This document shows, piece by piece, positions 50,818-59,922 of a DNA stretch of 64,000 bases (positions within the stretch are counted from its first letter, which is position 1; each line of letters begins with the position of its first letter). Source of the stretch: JBDLRH01 sp039800165 (lineage in GTDB: Bacteria; Pseudomonadota; Gammaproteobacteria; Burkholderiales; Burkholderiaceae_C); assembly GCA_039800165.1 (NCBI GenBank), contig JBDLRH010000011.1, positions 1-64,000 of the forward strand, written 5' to 3'. A program made the translations under genes and the position numbers. A model generated the notes under the pieces. That model was not told the origin of the DNA and did not search any database. It saw nothing but the letters and a program-made list of their open reading frames with translations.

Positions 50818-52032
50818 ATGCAGACCCTCGACAGCTATGACGCAGTGGTGGTGGGCGGCGGCCCGGCGGGCGCAACGGCCGCGCACGAGCTCGCGCGGCA
50901 GGGGCACTCGGTGCTGCTGCTGGACCGCGCGGGGCGCATCAAGCCCTGCGGCGGCGCGATTCCGCCGCGTCTGATCCGCGACTTCGCGATTCCTGACCAC
51001 CTGCTGGTGGCGCGTGCGCACTCGGCCCGCATGATCGCGCCGTCGAACAAGAAGGTGGATATCCCCATCGACAACGGCTTTGTCGGCATGGTGGACCGCG
51101 AGCACTTTGACGAGTGGCTGCGCGTGCGTGCCGCGTCGTGCGGCGCGGTGCGGCGCAATGGCCGCTTCACCCGCATCGACCGCGACGAGGACGGCACGGC
51201 CATCGTGCGCTACCAGCCGCGCTCGGGCGCAGGCGACGATGAATCCGACACCGGCGCCGAAGTGGCGGTGCGTGCACGTGTGGTGATCGGCGCCGACGGC
51301 GCCAAGTCGGGCGTGGCGCGACAGGCCATCCCGGGCGCCAAGGATGTGGAGTACGTGTTCGCGTATCACGAGATCGTGCGCACCCCCGCGCAGGTGCCCG
51401 AGGGCTACGACGACACCCGCTGCGATGTGTTCTACCAGGGGCATCTGTCGCCCGACTTCTACGGCTGGGTGTTCCCGCACGGTGGCACGCTGAGCATCGG
51501 CACCGGCAGCGCCGACAAGGGGTTTTCGCTGCGCAGCGCCACCGGCCAGCTGCGCGCGGCGGTGGGGCTGGCCGATGCCGAGACGGTGCGCCGCGAAGGC
51601 GCGCCGCTGCCGATGAAGCCGCTCAAGAAGTGGGACAACGAGCGCGACGTGGTGCTGGCGGGCGACGCCGCAGGCGTGGTGGCGCCCTCATCTGGCGAAG
51701 GCATCTATTACGCGATGCTCGGTGGCCAGCTGGCGGCGCAGTCGGCACACGAGCTGCTGGAGACCGGAGACGCCCGCGCGCTGTCGCGTGCCCGCAAGCG
51801 CTTCATGATGCTGCACGGGCGCGTGTTCTGGGTGCTGGGCGTGATGCAGTGGTTCTGGTACCGCAATGACCGCAGGCGTGAGAGCTTCGTCAAGATCTGC
51901 GAGGATCGTGACGTCCAGCAACTCACCTTTGAGTCGTACATGAACAAGGAACTGGTTCGCAAGAAGCCGATGGCGCATGTGCGCATCTTCTTCAAGGACA
52001 TGGCACACCTGCTCGGCCTGGCGCGGGTATGA
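50818..52032 (+). CDS. bchP: Geranylgeranyl reductase BchP
   Basis: FAD-dependent enzyme that reduces the geranylgeranyl tail to phytyl. The dinucleotide motif VVVGGGPAGATAAHELARQG opens the protein; the RIKPCGGAIPPRL segment and GDAAGVVAPSSGEGIYYAMLGG are BchP/ChlP signatures. The 404 residues are normal. ATG 50818 begins the conserved part; an open frame upstream overlaps the preceding gene. It overlaps tspO by 4 bp. Confidence 0.96.
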   Translation: MQTLDSYDAVVVGGGPAGATAAHELARQGHSVLLLDRAGRIKPCGGAIPPRLIRDFAIPDHLLVARAHSARMIAPSNKKVDIPIDNGFVGMVDREHFDEWLRVRAASCGAVRRNGRFTRIDRDEDGTAIVRYQPRSGAGDDESDTGAEVAVRARVVIGADGAKSGVARQAIPGAKDVEYVFAYHEIVRTPAQVPEGYDDTRCDVFYQGHLSPDFYGWVFPHGGTLSIGTGSADKGFSLRSATGQLRAAVGLADAETVRREGAPLPMKPLKKWDNERDVVLAGDAAGVVAPSSGEGIYYAMLGGQLAAQSAHELLETGDARALSRARKRFMMLHGRVFWVLGVMQWFWYRNDRRRESFVKICEDRDVQQLTFESYMNKELVRKKPMAHVRIFFKDMAHLLGLARV

Positions 52033-52517
52033 ACCGCGGCAGGCTGTGGCGCCCCGCCGTGGTGGCGGGGCTGTTGGCATTGGCGGTGGCCAGTGCGGGG
52101 GGTGCGCTCACCATCCTCGGGCCGTGGTACTTCGGCCTCAAGCAACCATCGTGGAAGCCGCCCGACTGGGCCTTCGGCCCGGCCTGGACGCTGATTTTTG
52201 CCCTGACCGCTGCCGCCGGCGCGATCGCCTGGCAGCGCGGCAGCGACGCCCAGCGCCGCGCCATGGTGCGGTGGTTTGCGCTGAACGCGGCGCTCAACAT
52301 CCTGTGGAGCCTGCTGTTCTTCAAGCTGCAGCGACCCGACTGGTCGCTATGGGAGATCGGCCCGCTGTGGCTGTCGGTGCTGGCGATGGTGCTGCATCTG
52401 CGGCCTTACGCGCCACGCGCTGCCATGCTGCTGTGGCCGTATCTGGCGTGGGTGACCTTCGCTGCCACCATCAACTGGGGCGTGGTGCAGCTCAACGGGC
52501 CGTTCGGCGCCGCCTGA
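52029..52517 (+). CDS. tspO: Tryptophan-rich sensory protein TspO/CrtK
   Basis: Five-helix TspO/MBR (translocator) protein, known in Rhodobacter as CrtK/TspO, which binds porphyrins and affects photosynthesis gene expression. The family motif WYFGLKQPSWKPPDWAFGPAWT lies at about 33-54, with helices rich in Trp (ALNILWSLLFF). Length 162. The ATG overlaps the bchP stop (ATGA). Confidence 0.92.
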   Translation: MNRGRLWRPAVVAGLLALAVASAGGALTILGPWYFGLKQPSWKPPDWAFGPAWTLIFALTAAAGAIAWQRGSDAQRRAMVRWFALNAALNILWSLLFFKLQRPDWSLWEIGPLWLSVLAMVLHLRPYAPRAAMLLWPYLAWVTFAATINWGVVQLNGPFGAA

Positions 52518-52523
52518 GCGCGA

Positions 52524-52555
52524 CACAAAAGAAAAGCCCGCGCGGTGGCGGGCTT
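52524..52555 (-). terminator. Rho-independent terminator for hip (possibly also tspO)
   Basis: AAGCCCGC (52534-52541) and GCGGGCTT (52548-52555) form an 8-bp stem with a 6-nt loop. Read on the minus strand it is followed by a T-rich tract (52533-52524), the classic terminator layout for the leftward hip gene. It lies 7 bp after the tspO stop and so may also end that operon. Between it and the hip stop (52556-52669) no gene is seen. Confidence 0.75.
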
Positions 52556-52669
52556 GTGCGGTACGCCTTTGTGCGTGATGCGCTTGCGCACCTCACGCCG
52601 GAAAAGGCGCCGACTGCTGCTTCAGCGGCCTGCGGCGCAGTGCCACAGGCCGGTGAGGCCGGGCGTGGG

Positions 52670-52975
52670 TCAGGCCTTCTTGGCCCAGGCAGAGCACCAG
52701 CCCTTGCCGGCGACTTGCTTGCCCGGGAAGATGCCGCAGCCGCCCCAGGCGTCAGAGGCCTTGCCCTGGTACAGCGCGCAGTTGTTGCAGAACGCGTTGG
52801 CGTCCTTGCGCTTGGCCTTGTCGGCCTTGGAAGCGTCGGCCACGTAGGCCACGCCCTTGGCTTGCGGGTCCTTCTCGTCGACCTTGGCCTGGGCCATGGC
52901 GGCGCCACAGGCGGCCAGGGCAGAGGCGCCGACGGCGGCCTGCATCATGAAAACACGGCGGTTGGTGGAAGACAT
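52670..52975 (-). CDS. hip: High-potential iron-sulfur protein (HiPIP)
   Basis: Soluble periplasmic [4Fe-4S] electron carrier that reduces the tetraheme PufC in several purple bacteria. The four cluster cysteines are Cys63, Cys66, Cys80 and Cys94 (C-x2-C-x13-C-x13-C), typical of HiPIP. A Tat-like leader (NRRVFMMQAAVGASALAACGA) ends with AMAQA near residue 30, giving a mature protein of about 71 residues. The ribosome binding site AAGGAG lies before ATG 52975. It is divergent from a LysR regulator. Confidence 0.93.
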   Translation of the reverse strand: MSSTNRRVFMMQAAVGASALAACGAAMAQAKVDEKDPQAKGVAYVADASKADKAKRKDANAFCNNCALYQGKASDAWGGCGIFPGKQVAGKGWCSAWAKKA

Positions 52976-53034
52976 CAGTTGCTCCTTGTTCAGCAAGTTC
53001 AAAACGCCGCGGATGATGCCACGGTTGACCGGCC

Positions 53035-53050
53035 CTCTGTAATTCCAGAG
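53035..53050. promoter_or_regulatory. Inverted repeat between hip and the LysR gene
   Basis: CTCTG-TAATTC-CAGAG is a 16-bp dyad with 5-bp arms in the 152-bp region between the divergent genes. Such dyads, with an AT-rich centre between divergent LysR and target genes, are common LysR-type operators. No consensus promoter stands out. Confidence 0.4.
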
Positions 53051-53127
53051 TGGCGCGCCCCGACAATTGAAACCGGCATGCACCGCGGCTTGTCTTTACG
53101 CTTGCAGCCACAGCGCGGGAGCGCGCC

Positions 53128-54072
53128 ATGAAGAACGCCACCTTCCGGCAATTGCGGGTGTTCAGCGAAGTGGCCAGACACCTCAGCTTTACCAAAGCGG
53201 CGCAGGCGCTTCACCTCACGCCGCCGGCGGTGACGATGCAGATCAAGGAGCTCGAAGGGCATGTGGGCATGCCGCTGTTCGAGCGCGACGGGCGGCAGGT
53301 GTCGCTCACCACGCCGGGCGAATACATGCTGGTGTACGCGCGCCGCGTGCTGGCCACCCTGAAGGAAGCCGAGGATGCGGCCGCGCGGCTGCAGCGCCTG
53401 GAGATCGGCACGCTGACCATCGGCATGGTGAGCACGGCCAAGTACTTCGTGCCGCGGCTGCTGGCCGAGTTCCGGCAGGACCACCATGGCGTGGATGTGC
53501 GGCTGGTCGTGGGCAACCGCGACGAGCTGGTGCGCCGCCTGCAGGCCAACGAGGTGGACATCGCGATCATGGGCCGCCCGCCCAAGGAACTCGCCACGCG
53601 TGCCGAGCCATTTGCCGCGCAGCCGCATGTGTTTGTGGCGGCACCCGATCATCCGCTGGCGCGGCGCGGCCACCTGCCGGTGCATGCGCTGCATCCCTAT
53701 GCCTTCATCGTGCGCGAGGAGGGCTCGGGCACCCGTGCGGCGCTCGAGCGCTTCTTTGACGCTGCGCGCTTCGAGCCCGAGTCGGTGATGGAGATGTCGA
53801 GCAACGAAACCATCAAGCAGGCGGTGATGGCCGGCATGGGGCTGAGCTTCCTGTCGCTGCACACGCTGGGGCTGGAGCTCGACAACCGGCTGATCGTGAT
53901 GCTGGACGTGGAGGGCGCGCCGATGGTCGGCGGCTGGAATGTGGTGCACACGCTCTCGCGCATGCTCTCGCCGGCGGCCGAGGCCTTCCGCTACTTCGTG
54001 CTGGAGCGCGGCGAGTCCTTTCTGGCGGAGCATTTCTCTCGCCATCTGGCGCTGCCGCGCAGCGGTGCCTGA
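53128..54072 (+). CDS. LysR-family transcriptional regulator (CbbR-like)
   Basis: 314 residues: winged HTH at 1-60 (FRQLRVFSEVARHLSFTKAA, LTPPAVTMQIKELEGHVG) and a periplasmic-binding-like effector domain. The opening region resembles CbbR, the activator of Calvin-cycle operons, but no RuBisCO or cbb gene lies in the window. Its divergence from hip with a dyad between them suggests it may control hip. Close homology to CbbR is judged by eye only. Confidence 0.8.
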   Translation: MKNATFRQLRVFSEVARHLSFTKAAQALHLTPPAVTMQIKELEGHVGMPLFERDGRQVSLTTPGEYMLVYARRVLATLKEAEDAAARLQRLEIGTLTIGMVSTAKYFVPRLLAEFRQDHHGVDVRLVVGNRDELVRRLQANEVDIAIMGRPPKELATRAEPFAAQPHVFVAAPDHPLARRGHLPVHALHPYAFIVREEGSGTRAALERFFDAARFEPESVMEMSSNETIKQAVMAGMGLSFLSLHTLGLELDNRLIVMLDVEGAPMVGGWNVVHTLSRMLSPAAEAFRYFVLERGESFLAEHFSRHLALPRSGA

Positions 54073-54124
54073 GGCATCGCGGGCTCACGGCGCGAGCCCG
54101 GTGATCGGGGACAATCCGTAGTGC

Positions 54125-55447
54125 GTGCCCACGCACGCTGCGTTGAAAGACGCACAACGCCTTGCTGATCCCGTGAACCGCGCCTCATCCCCCCTGACTG
54201 CGTCCGGCACGCCTGATGTGTCGCCGCTGGCGCCTGCCGACGGCATGACGCCGCTGGAGCGCCGCTCGAGCGCGTCGCTGGCGTTCATCTACGCGCTGCG
54301 CATGCTCGGGCTGTTCCTGGTGCTGCCGGTGTTCGCGCTGGAGGCGCAAAAGTACCCCGGCGGCAACGACCCGGCCCTGATCGGGCTGGCCATGGGTGCC
54401 TACGGGCTCACGCAGGGGCTGCTGCAGCTGCCCTTTGGCATGGCGTCGGACCGGCTGGGCCGCAAGCGCGTGATCGTGTTTGGGCTGCTGGTGTTTGCCG
54501 CAGGCAGTTTTCTGGCGGCGGCAGCTACCAGCGTGGTGGGGCTCATCATCGGCCGGCTGCTGCAGGGCGCGGGCGCGGTGTCGGCGGTGGTGACTGCCTT
54601 GCTGGCCGACCAGACACGCGACCATGTCCGCACCCGGGCGATGGCGCTGGTGGGTGCGAGCATCGGGCTGATGTTCGCCCTGTCGCTGGTGGCAGCGCCC
54701 GCGCTCACTGCATGGGTGGGCCTGGCGGGGCTGTTCGGCATCACCTGTGCGCTGGCGCTGGCCGGCGTGGCGGTGGTGGTCTGGCTGGTGCCGCCCGAGC
54801 CTGCGCGCCATGTCGACGCCCCGCGCGGGCGGCTGGCTGACGTGCTGCGGCATGTGCCGACGCTGCGCCTGAACTTCGGCGTGTTCGTGCTGCATGGCGT
54901 GCTGCTGGCCATGTGGGTGGGCGTGCCCGGCCTGATGGTGGACGCCGGGCTGCCCAAGGAAGACCACTGGCACGTGTACCTGCCGGCGGTGTTTGCCTCG
55001 TTTCTGGTGATGGGCGTGACGCTGTTTCCGCTGGAGCGCCGCGGCTACCTGCGCGCTGTGTTTCTCGGCGGCATCGTGCTGATCGGCATCGTGCAGATGC
55101 TGCTGGCGGTGCTGGCGCAGGGGGTGCCCAGCATCTGGATGCTGGCACTCGTGCTGTTCGCGTTTTTCTGCGGCTCCAACATCCTTGAGGCCTGCCAGCC
55201 GAGCATCGCCTCGCGTGCGGCACCGGCCAACGCGCGCGGCGCTGCGCTGGGCTTCTACAACACGCTGCAGTCGCTGGGCTTTTTTGCCGGCGGCGCGATC
55301 GGTGGCCTGCTGATGCGCCACGTGGGCGCCACCGGCTTGTTCTGGGCCTGCGCGGCGGCCATGTTCGTCTGGCTGGTCATCGCCTGGCCGATGGCGCCGG
55401 TCGGCCCTGCCTCGGCCAGTGCGGCAGCGTCTTCGCAGCGCCCATAA
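54125..55447 (+). CDS. MFS transporter (YajR-like)
   Basis: Major facilitator protein with about twelve helices; 440 residues from GTG 54125, or 400 from ATG 54245. The start is uncertain, as neither has a clear ribosome binding site and the first 40 residues are not hydrophobic or conserved. Features include ERRSSASLAFIYALRMLGLFLVLPVF and the loop 2-3 motif GMASDRLGRKRVIV. An MFS gene next to ssb is common in Burkholderiales (often behind uvrA). The substrate is unknown. It is not part of the photosynthesis cluster. Confidence 0.85.
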   Translation: MPTHAALKDAQRLADPVNRASSPLTASGTPDVSPLAPADGMTPLERRSSASLAFIYALRMLGLFLVLPVFALEAQKYPGGNDPALIGLAMGAYGLTQGLLQLPFGMASDRLGRKRVIVFGLLVFAAGSFLAAAATSVVGLIIGRLLQGAGAVSAVVTALLADQTRDHVRTRAMALVGASIGLMFALSLVAAPALTAWVGLAGLFGITCALALAGVAVVVWLVPPEPARHVDAPRGRLADVLRHVPTLRLNFGVFVLHGVLLAMWVGVPGLMVDAGLPKEDHWHVYLPAVFASFLVMGVTLFPLERRGYLRAVFLGGIVLIGIVQMLLAVLAQGVPSIWMLALVLFAFFCGSNILEACQPSIASRAAPANARGAALGFYNTLQSLGFFAGGAIGGLLMRHVGATGLFWACAAAMFVWLVIAWPMAPVGPASASAAASSQRP

Positions 55448-55495
55448 TCATCCGACTCCCCCTTTCCGACATCACCTCACCCGCAAGGAACGCAC

Positions 55496-55984
55496 ATGGC
55501 CTCCGTCAACAAAGTCATCCTCGTCGGCAACTGCGGCCGCGACCCCGAACTGCGCTACCTGCCTTCCGGCCAGGCGGTGGCCAACGTCAGCATCGCCACC
55601 TCGAGCCGCCGCAAGGACAAGAACTCCGGCGAGATGATCGAAGACACGCAGTGGCACCGCGTCACCTTCTACGACCGCCTGGCCGAGATCGCCGGCGAAT
55701 ACGTCAAGAAGGGCCGACCCATCTATGTGGAAGGCCGCCTGAAGTACGGCACTTACACCGACAAGAACACCGGCGTGGAGAAGAACACGGTGGACATCAT
55801 CGCCACCGAGCTGCAGCTGCTGGGTGGCCGTGAAGGCATGGGCGGAGGTGGCGGTGGTGGTGGCGACGACGAAGGCGCCGCGCCGCGCCGTCAGGCCGCA
55901 CCGGCGCGGTCGGCCCCCGCAGCCGCCAAGCCGGCGAACAAGGACGACGGCTTCGGCAACATGGACGACGACATTCCGTTCTGA
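55496..55984 (+). CDS. ssb: Single-stranded DNA-binding protein Ssb
   Basis: OB-fold protein that coats single-stranded DNA in replication and repair. N-terminal MASVNKVILVGNCGRDPELRY and the VEGRLKYGTYTDKNTG segment are standard. A Gly-rich, then Pro/Ala-rich linker leads to the acidic C-terminal tip MDDDIPF that binds partner proteins. Length 162. The ribosome binding site AAGGAA precedes ATG 55496. Confidence 0.97.
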   Translation: MASVNKVILVGNCGRDPELRYLPSGQAVANVSIATSSRRKDKNSGEMIEDTQWHRVTFYDRLAEIAGEYVKKGRPIYVEGRLKYGTYTDKNTGVEKNTVDIIATELQLLGGREGMGGGGGGGGDDEGAAPRRQAAPARSAPAAAKPANKDDGFGNMDDDIPF

Positions 55985-56006
55985 GCGTTCTGACTGCGCT
56001 GACTGT

Positions 56007-56031
56007 CCTGAGCGCAATGCCTGTGCTCAGG
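56007..56031. terminator. Hairpin between ssb and mnmA (convergent)
   Basis: CCTGAGC (56007-56013) and GCTCAGG (56025-56031) form a 7-bp stem with an 11-nt loop over the mnmA stop codon, in the 42-bp gap between convergent genes. No clear T-run. Probable bidirectional end of transcription. Confidence 0.5.
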
Positions 56032-57244
56032 CGGCAGCACCCGCCGGCGCGGGCCGCTCCTCGGGCACCCGCGTGAAGGCGCTGATCACCCCGCCGCCCA
56101 GGCACACCTCGCCGTCGTACAGCACCGCGCTCTGGCCCGGCGTGACGGCCCACTGGGGCTCGTCAAAACTCAAAGCAAAACGCCCCGACGCGCTGATGGG
56201 GGCCGGCGTTTCGGCCGAAGGCGCCTCGGTGAGGGCCGCTGACAGCATGCAGGCCGCATCGGCTTGCCGGTAGCGCGTCTTGGCGCCGTAGCGGCCCGGC
56301 GCGGGAGGCTCGCCCGCGATCCAGCTCGCGTCGTCGGCCTGCAGCGACTGCGCCAGCAGCCACGGGTGGTCGTGCCCCTGCACCACCCACAGCGTGTTGC
56401 GCTCGATGTCCTTGCGCGCCACGAACCACGGCGCGTGCTCGCCGCCGCCCTTTTGCGCGCCCTTGGGCTTGACGCCGCCGATGCCCAGGCCCTGGCGCTG
56501 ACCCAGGGTGTAGAAGCTCAGGCCCTGGTGCTGTCCGATCACGCGGCCATGCTCGCGGCTGCCGGGCGGCGCGGTGCCGTCGCGGATGCTGCCCGGCTCC
56601 TTGCGGATGTAGCGGTTGAGGAACTCGCGAAACGGCCGCTCGCCGATGAAGCAGATGCCGGTGGAATCCTTCTTCTTCGCGTTCGGCAGGCCGATCTGCT
56701 CGGCGATGCGCCGCACCTCGGTCTTGCGCAGTTCGCCCACCGGAAACAGCGTCTTGCCCAGCTGCGCCTGGTTGAGGCGGTGCAGGAAGTAGCTCTGGTC
56801 CTTGGAGGGGTCCAGGCCCTTGAGCAACTCGTGTCGACGGGTGCCCGCATTGAAGCGGACCCGTGCGTAATGCCCCGTCGCAATCTTCTGCGCGCCCAGC
56901 CGCATGGCGTGGTCAAGGAAGGCCTTGAACTTGATCTCGGCGTTGCACAGCACGTCGGGGTTGGGGGTGCGGCCGGCTTCGTACTCGCGCAGGAATTCGG
57001 CAAACACGCGGTCCTTGTACTCGGCTGCGAAGTTCACATGCTCGATTTCGATGCCGATCACGTCGGCCACGCTGGCGGCATCGACAAAGTCCACGTTGGA
57101 CGAACAGTACTCGCTGTCGTCGTCGTCTTCCCAGTTTTTCATGAAGATGCCGACGACTTCATGGCCCTGCTGCTTGAGCAGCCAGGCGCTGACGGCGGAG
57201 TCCACGCCTCCGCTGAGCCCGACCACGACACGCTGCTTTGCCAT
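56027..57244 (-). CDS. mnmA: tRNA-specific 2-thiouridylase MnmA
   Basis: Thiolates U34 of tRNA-Lys, Glu and Gln. The PP-loop ATPase motif GLSGGVDSAVSAW is at 9-21, the catalytic cysteines occur in NPDVLCNAEIKF and STGICFIGERPF, and the HYARVR segment is present. The 405 residues exceed the usual 370 or so by loops such as one near GGVKPKGAQKGGGEHAPW. It is divergent from tcuA, 91 bp away. Confidence 0.96.
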   Translation of the reverse strand: MAKQRVVVGLSGGVDSAVSAWLLKQQGHEVVGIFMKNWEDDDDSEYCSSNVDFVDAASVADVIGIEIEHVNFAAEYKDRVFAEFLREYEAGRTPNPDVLCNAEIKFKAFLDHAMRLGAQKIATGHYARVRFNAGTRRHELLKGLDPSKDQSYFLHRLNQAQLGKTLFPVGELRKTEVRRIAEQIGLPNAKKKDSTGICFIGERPFREFLNRYIRKEPGSIRDGTAPPGSREHGRVIGQHQGLSFYTLGQRQGLGIGGVKPKGAQKGGGEHAPWFVARKDIERNTLWVVQGHDHPWLLAQSLQADDASWIAGEPPAPGRYGAKTRYRQADAACMLSAALTEAPSAETPAPISASGRFALSFDEPQWAVTPGQSAVLYDGEVCLGGGVISAFTRVPEERPAPAGAAA

Positions 57245-57335
57245 GTGTTGATTATCCGGCTTGGGGTGGTGCCGCGCTCGGGCATGGACGCATGCGACAC
57301 CGGGGGCAGGCTGCGCGCCGCTACAGTTGCGCCCC

Positions 57336-58781
57336 ATGACCGATGTTCTGGTGATTGGCGGCGGCAACGCCGCCCTGTGCGCCGCGCTGATGGCCCGCGA
57401 GGCGGGTGCGTCGGTGACGCTGCTTGAAGCGGCACCGCGCACCTGGCGCGGCGGCAATTCGATGCACACCCGCAACCTGCGCTGCATGCACGACGCGCCG
57501 CAGGACGTGTTGACCGAGGCCTATCCGGAAGAAGAGTTCTGGCAGGACCTGCTGAAGGTGACCGCCGGCAAGACGAATGAGGCGCTGGCGCGCATGGTGA
57601 TCCGCGAATCCTCGCGCTGCCGCGACTGGATGCGCCAGCACGGCGTGCGCTTTCAGCCCTCGCTGTCGGGCACGCTGCACCTGAGTCGCACCAACGCCTT
57701 CTTCATGGGCGGAGGCAAGGCCCTGGTGAATGCGTACTACCGCAGCGCCGAAGCGCTGGGCGTGGACATCCGCTACGACTGCCCGGTGACGCACATCGAG
57801 ATGGACGGCACGCGCTTTGTGGCGGCGCACACTGCGCAAGGGCGTATCGAGGCCAAAACCTGCGTGCTGGCCTGCGGCGGCTTCGAGTCCAACCGCGACT
57901 GGCTGCGCGAAGCCTGGGGCACCAACGCGCAGGGCGAGCATCCGGCCGACAACTTCCTGATCCGCGGCACCCGCTACAACATGGGCGTGGTGCTGCGCGA
58001 CATGCTCGACCAGGGCGCGGACGTGATCGGCGACGCAACCCAGGCGCACATGGTGGCGATCGACGCGCGCGCGCCGCTGTACGACGGCGGCATCTGCACC
58101 CGGGTGGACTGCGTGTCGCTGGGCATCGTGGTCAACCGCGAGGCAAAGCGCTTTTATGACGAGGGCGAGGACTTCTGGCCCAAACGCTATGCGATCTGGG
58201 GCCGGCTTGTGGCGCAGCAGCCGGGGCAGATCGGCTACGCCATCATCGATGCCAAGGCGGTCGGGCGCTTCATGCCACCGGTCTTTCCGGGCGAGAAGGC
58301 CGACACGCTGGAGCAGTTGGCGAAGCAACTCTCGCTGGACCCGGCGACGCTGGTGCAGACGGTGCGCGACTTCAACGCTGCCTGCCGCCCCGGCACCTTC
58401 GACCACGCGGTGCTGGACGATTGCGTGACCGAGGGCCTGACCCCACCCAAGACGCACTGGGCGCGCCCGCTGGACACGCCGCCGTACTACGGCTACGCGG
58501 TGCGACCGGGCGTCACCTTTACCTACCTGGGGCTCAGGTCCGACGCTGAAGCCGGCGTGTACTTCAGCGGCGAGCGCAGCAGCAACCTGTTTGCCGCCGG
58601 TGAGATCATGGCCGGCAATGTGCTGGGGCAGGGCTACACCGCAGGCGTGGGCATGACGATTGGCACCGTGTTCGGGCGGATTGCCGGCGTGCAGGCTGCA
58701 AAAGCGGCGAAGCTTGCAGGAACGCCCGGCGCTGCGGCTATCCACGACGACATGAAAGAGGCGATGCATGCAGGTGCTTGA
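57336..58781 (+). CDS. tcuA: FAD-dependent tricarballylate dehydrogenase TcuA
   Basis: Flavoprotein of the fumarate reductase/succinate dehydrogenase type that oxidises tricarballylate to cis-aconitate in Salmonella. The FAD motif VLVIGGGNAALCAALMAREAG opens it; NSMHTRNLRCMHDAP and the C-terminal FAAGEIMAGNVLGQGYTAGVGM are TcuA hallmarks. 481 residues. It overlaps tcuB by 14 bp. The true substrate here is not certain. Confidence 0.88.
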   Translation: MTDVLVIGGGNAALCAALMAREAGASVTLLEAAPRTWRGGNSMHTRNLRCMHDAPQDVLTEAYPEEEFWQDLLKVTAGKTNEALARMVIRESSRCRDWMRQHGVRFQPSLSGTLHLSRTNAFFMGGGKALVNAYYRSAEALGVDIRYDCPVTHIEMDGTRFVAAHTAQGRIEAKTCVLACGGFESNRDWLREAWGTNAQGEHPADNFLIRGTRYNMGVVLRDMLDQGADVIGDATQAHMVAIDARAPLYDGGICTRVDCVSLGIVVNREAKRFYDEGEDFWPKRYAIWGRLVAQQPGQIGYAIIDAKAVGRFMPPVFPGEKADTLEQLAKQLSLDPATLVQTVRDFNAACRPGTFDHAVLDDCVTEGLTPPKTHWARPLDTPPYYGYAVRPGVTFTYLGLRSDAEAGVYFSGERSSNLFAAGEIMAGNVLGQGYTAGVGMTIGTVFGRIAGVQAAKAAKLAGTPGAAAIHDDMKEAMHAGA

Positions 58782-59910
58782 GCGCCTCACCCGCGAAGCG
58801 GTACAGCTCGCCGAAGGCGAAGTCGCGCGGCAGATGCAGATCTGCAATGCCTGCCGCTACTGCGAGGGCTTCTGCGCGGTGTTCCCCGCGATGACGCGGC
58901 GGCTGGAGTTCAGCGCCAGCGACGTGCACTACCTGGCCAACCTCTGCCACAACTGCGGCGCATGCCTGCACGCCTGCCAGTACGCGCCGCCGCATGAATT
59001 TGCGGTCAACATCCCGCAGGCGATGGCGCGGGTGCGGCGCCACACCTATGAGCGCTTCGCCTGGCCCGACGGGCTGGGGGTGCTGTACTGGCGCAACGGC
59101 TTGCTGGTCTCGATGGCGCTGGCGCTGGGCATTGCGCTGTTCCTGATGCTGGCGATCTGGCTGCACGACGGCTACCAGCCGGGGGTGGCAGGGCAGAGTT
59201 TCTACAACGTGTTCCCGCACGGGCTGATGGTGTCGATGTTCCTGCCGGTGTTCGGCTTTGCCACGCTGGCGCTGGCCATGGGCGTGCGCAGGTTCTGGCG
59301 CCAGGTGGACGACCCGCGTGATGGCGGCATCACCGCGCCGGCTGCTGCCGAGGCCGCGCACGACACGCTGCGCCTGAAGTACCTGGACGGTGGCCACGGC
59401 GAGGGCTGCGCGAACGACGACGACCGATCCACCCTGTGGCGCCGGCGCTTTCACCACTTCACCTTCTACGGCTTCCTGCTGTGCTTTGCCTCGACCAGCG
59501 TGGCCACGCTCTACCACTACGGCTTCGGCTGGGTCGCGCCGTATGGCTACGACACGGTCCCCAAGTGGCTGGGCATCGCCGGTGGCATCGGCCTCTTGAT
59601 CGGCCCGGCCGGCCTGTGGACGCTGAACCTGCGCCGGCACCCCGACCATGGCGACGCCACGCAGCGTGCAATGGACTGGGGCTTCATCGCGCTGCTGTTC
59701 GGCACCAGCGCCACCGGCCTGGCGCTGATGCTCTCTCGCGGCGGCGTGTTCATGCCCTGGTGGCTGGCGCTGCACCTGGGCTTCGTCATGGCGCTGTTCA
59801 TCACGCTGCCCTATGGCAAGTTCGCGCACGGCATCTACCGCGTGGCGGCGCTGCTCAAGCACGCCATCGAACGCCGGCAGCCCGGCCGCTTGCGCCTGGG
59901 CAGCGAGTGA
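58768..59910 (+). CDS. tcuB: Tricarballylate utilisation electron-transfer protein TcuB
   Basis: Membrane protein that reoxidises the flavin of TcuA and passes electrons to the quinone pool. The N-terminal part holds two [4Fe-4S] motifs, CNACRYCEGFC (26-36) and CHNCGACLHAC (60-70). The rest has about six membrane helices with heme-type His residues (FHHFTFYGF, LYHYGFGW). The 380 residues match TcuB. Confidence 0.9.
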   Translation: MQVLERLTREAVQLAEGEVARQMQICNACRYCEGFCAVFPAMTRRLEFSASDVHYLANLCHNCGACLHACQYAPPHEFAVNIPQAMARVRRHTYERFAWPDGLGVLYWRNGLLVSMALALGIALFLMLAIWLHDGYQPGVAGQSFYNVFPHGLMVSMFLPVFGFATLALAMGVRRFWRQVDDPRDGGITAPAAAEAAHDTLRLKYLDGGHGEGCANDDDRSTLWRRRFHHFTFYGFLLCFASTSVATLYHYGFGWVAPYGYDTVPKWLGIAGGIGLLIGPAGLWTLNLRRHPDHGDATQRAMDWGFIALLFGTSATGLALMLSRGGVFMPWWLALHLGFVMALFITLPYGKFAHGIYRVAALLKHAIERRQPGRLRLGSE

Positions 59911-59922
59911 AGGAGGCCCTGC

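Noticed and set aside
53128..54072. Assigning the symbol cbbR
   Set aside because: Only the HTH region looks CbbR-like by eye and no RuBisCO or other Calvin-cycle gene is nearby.
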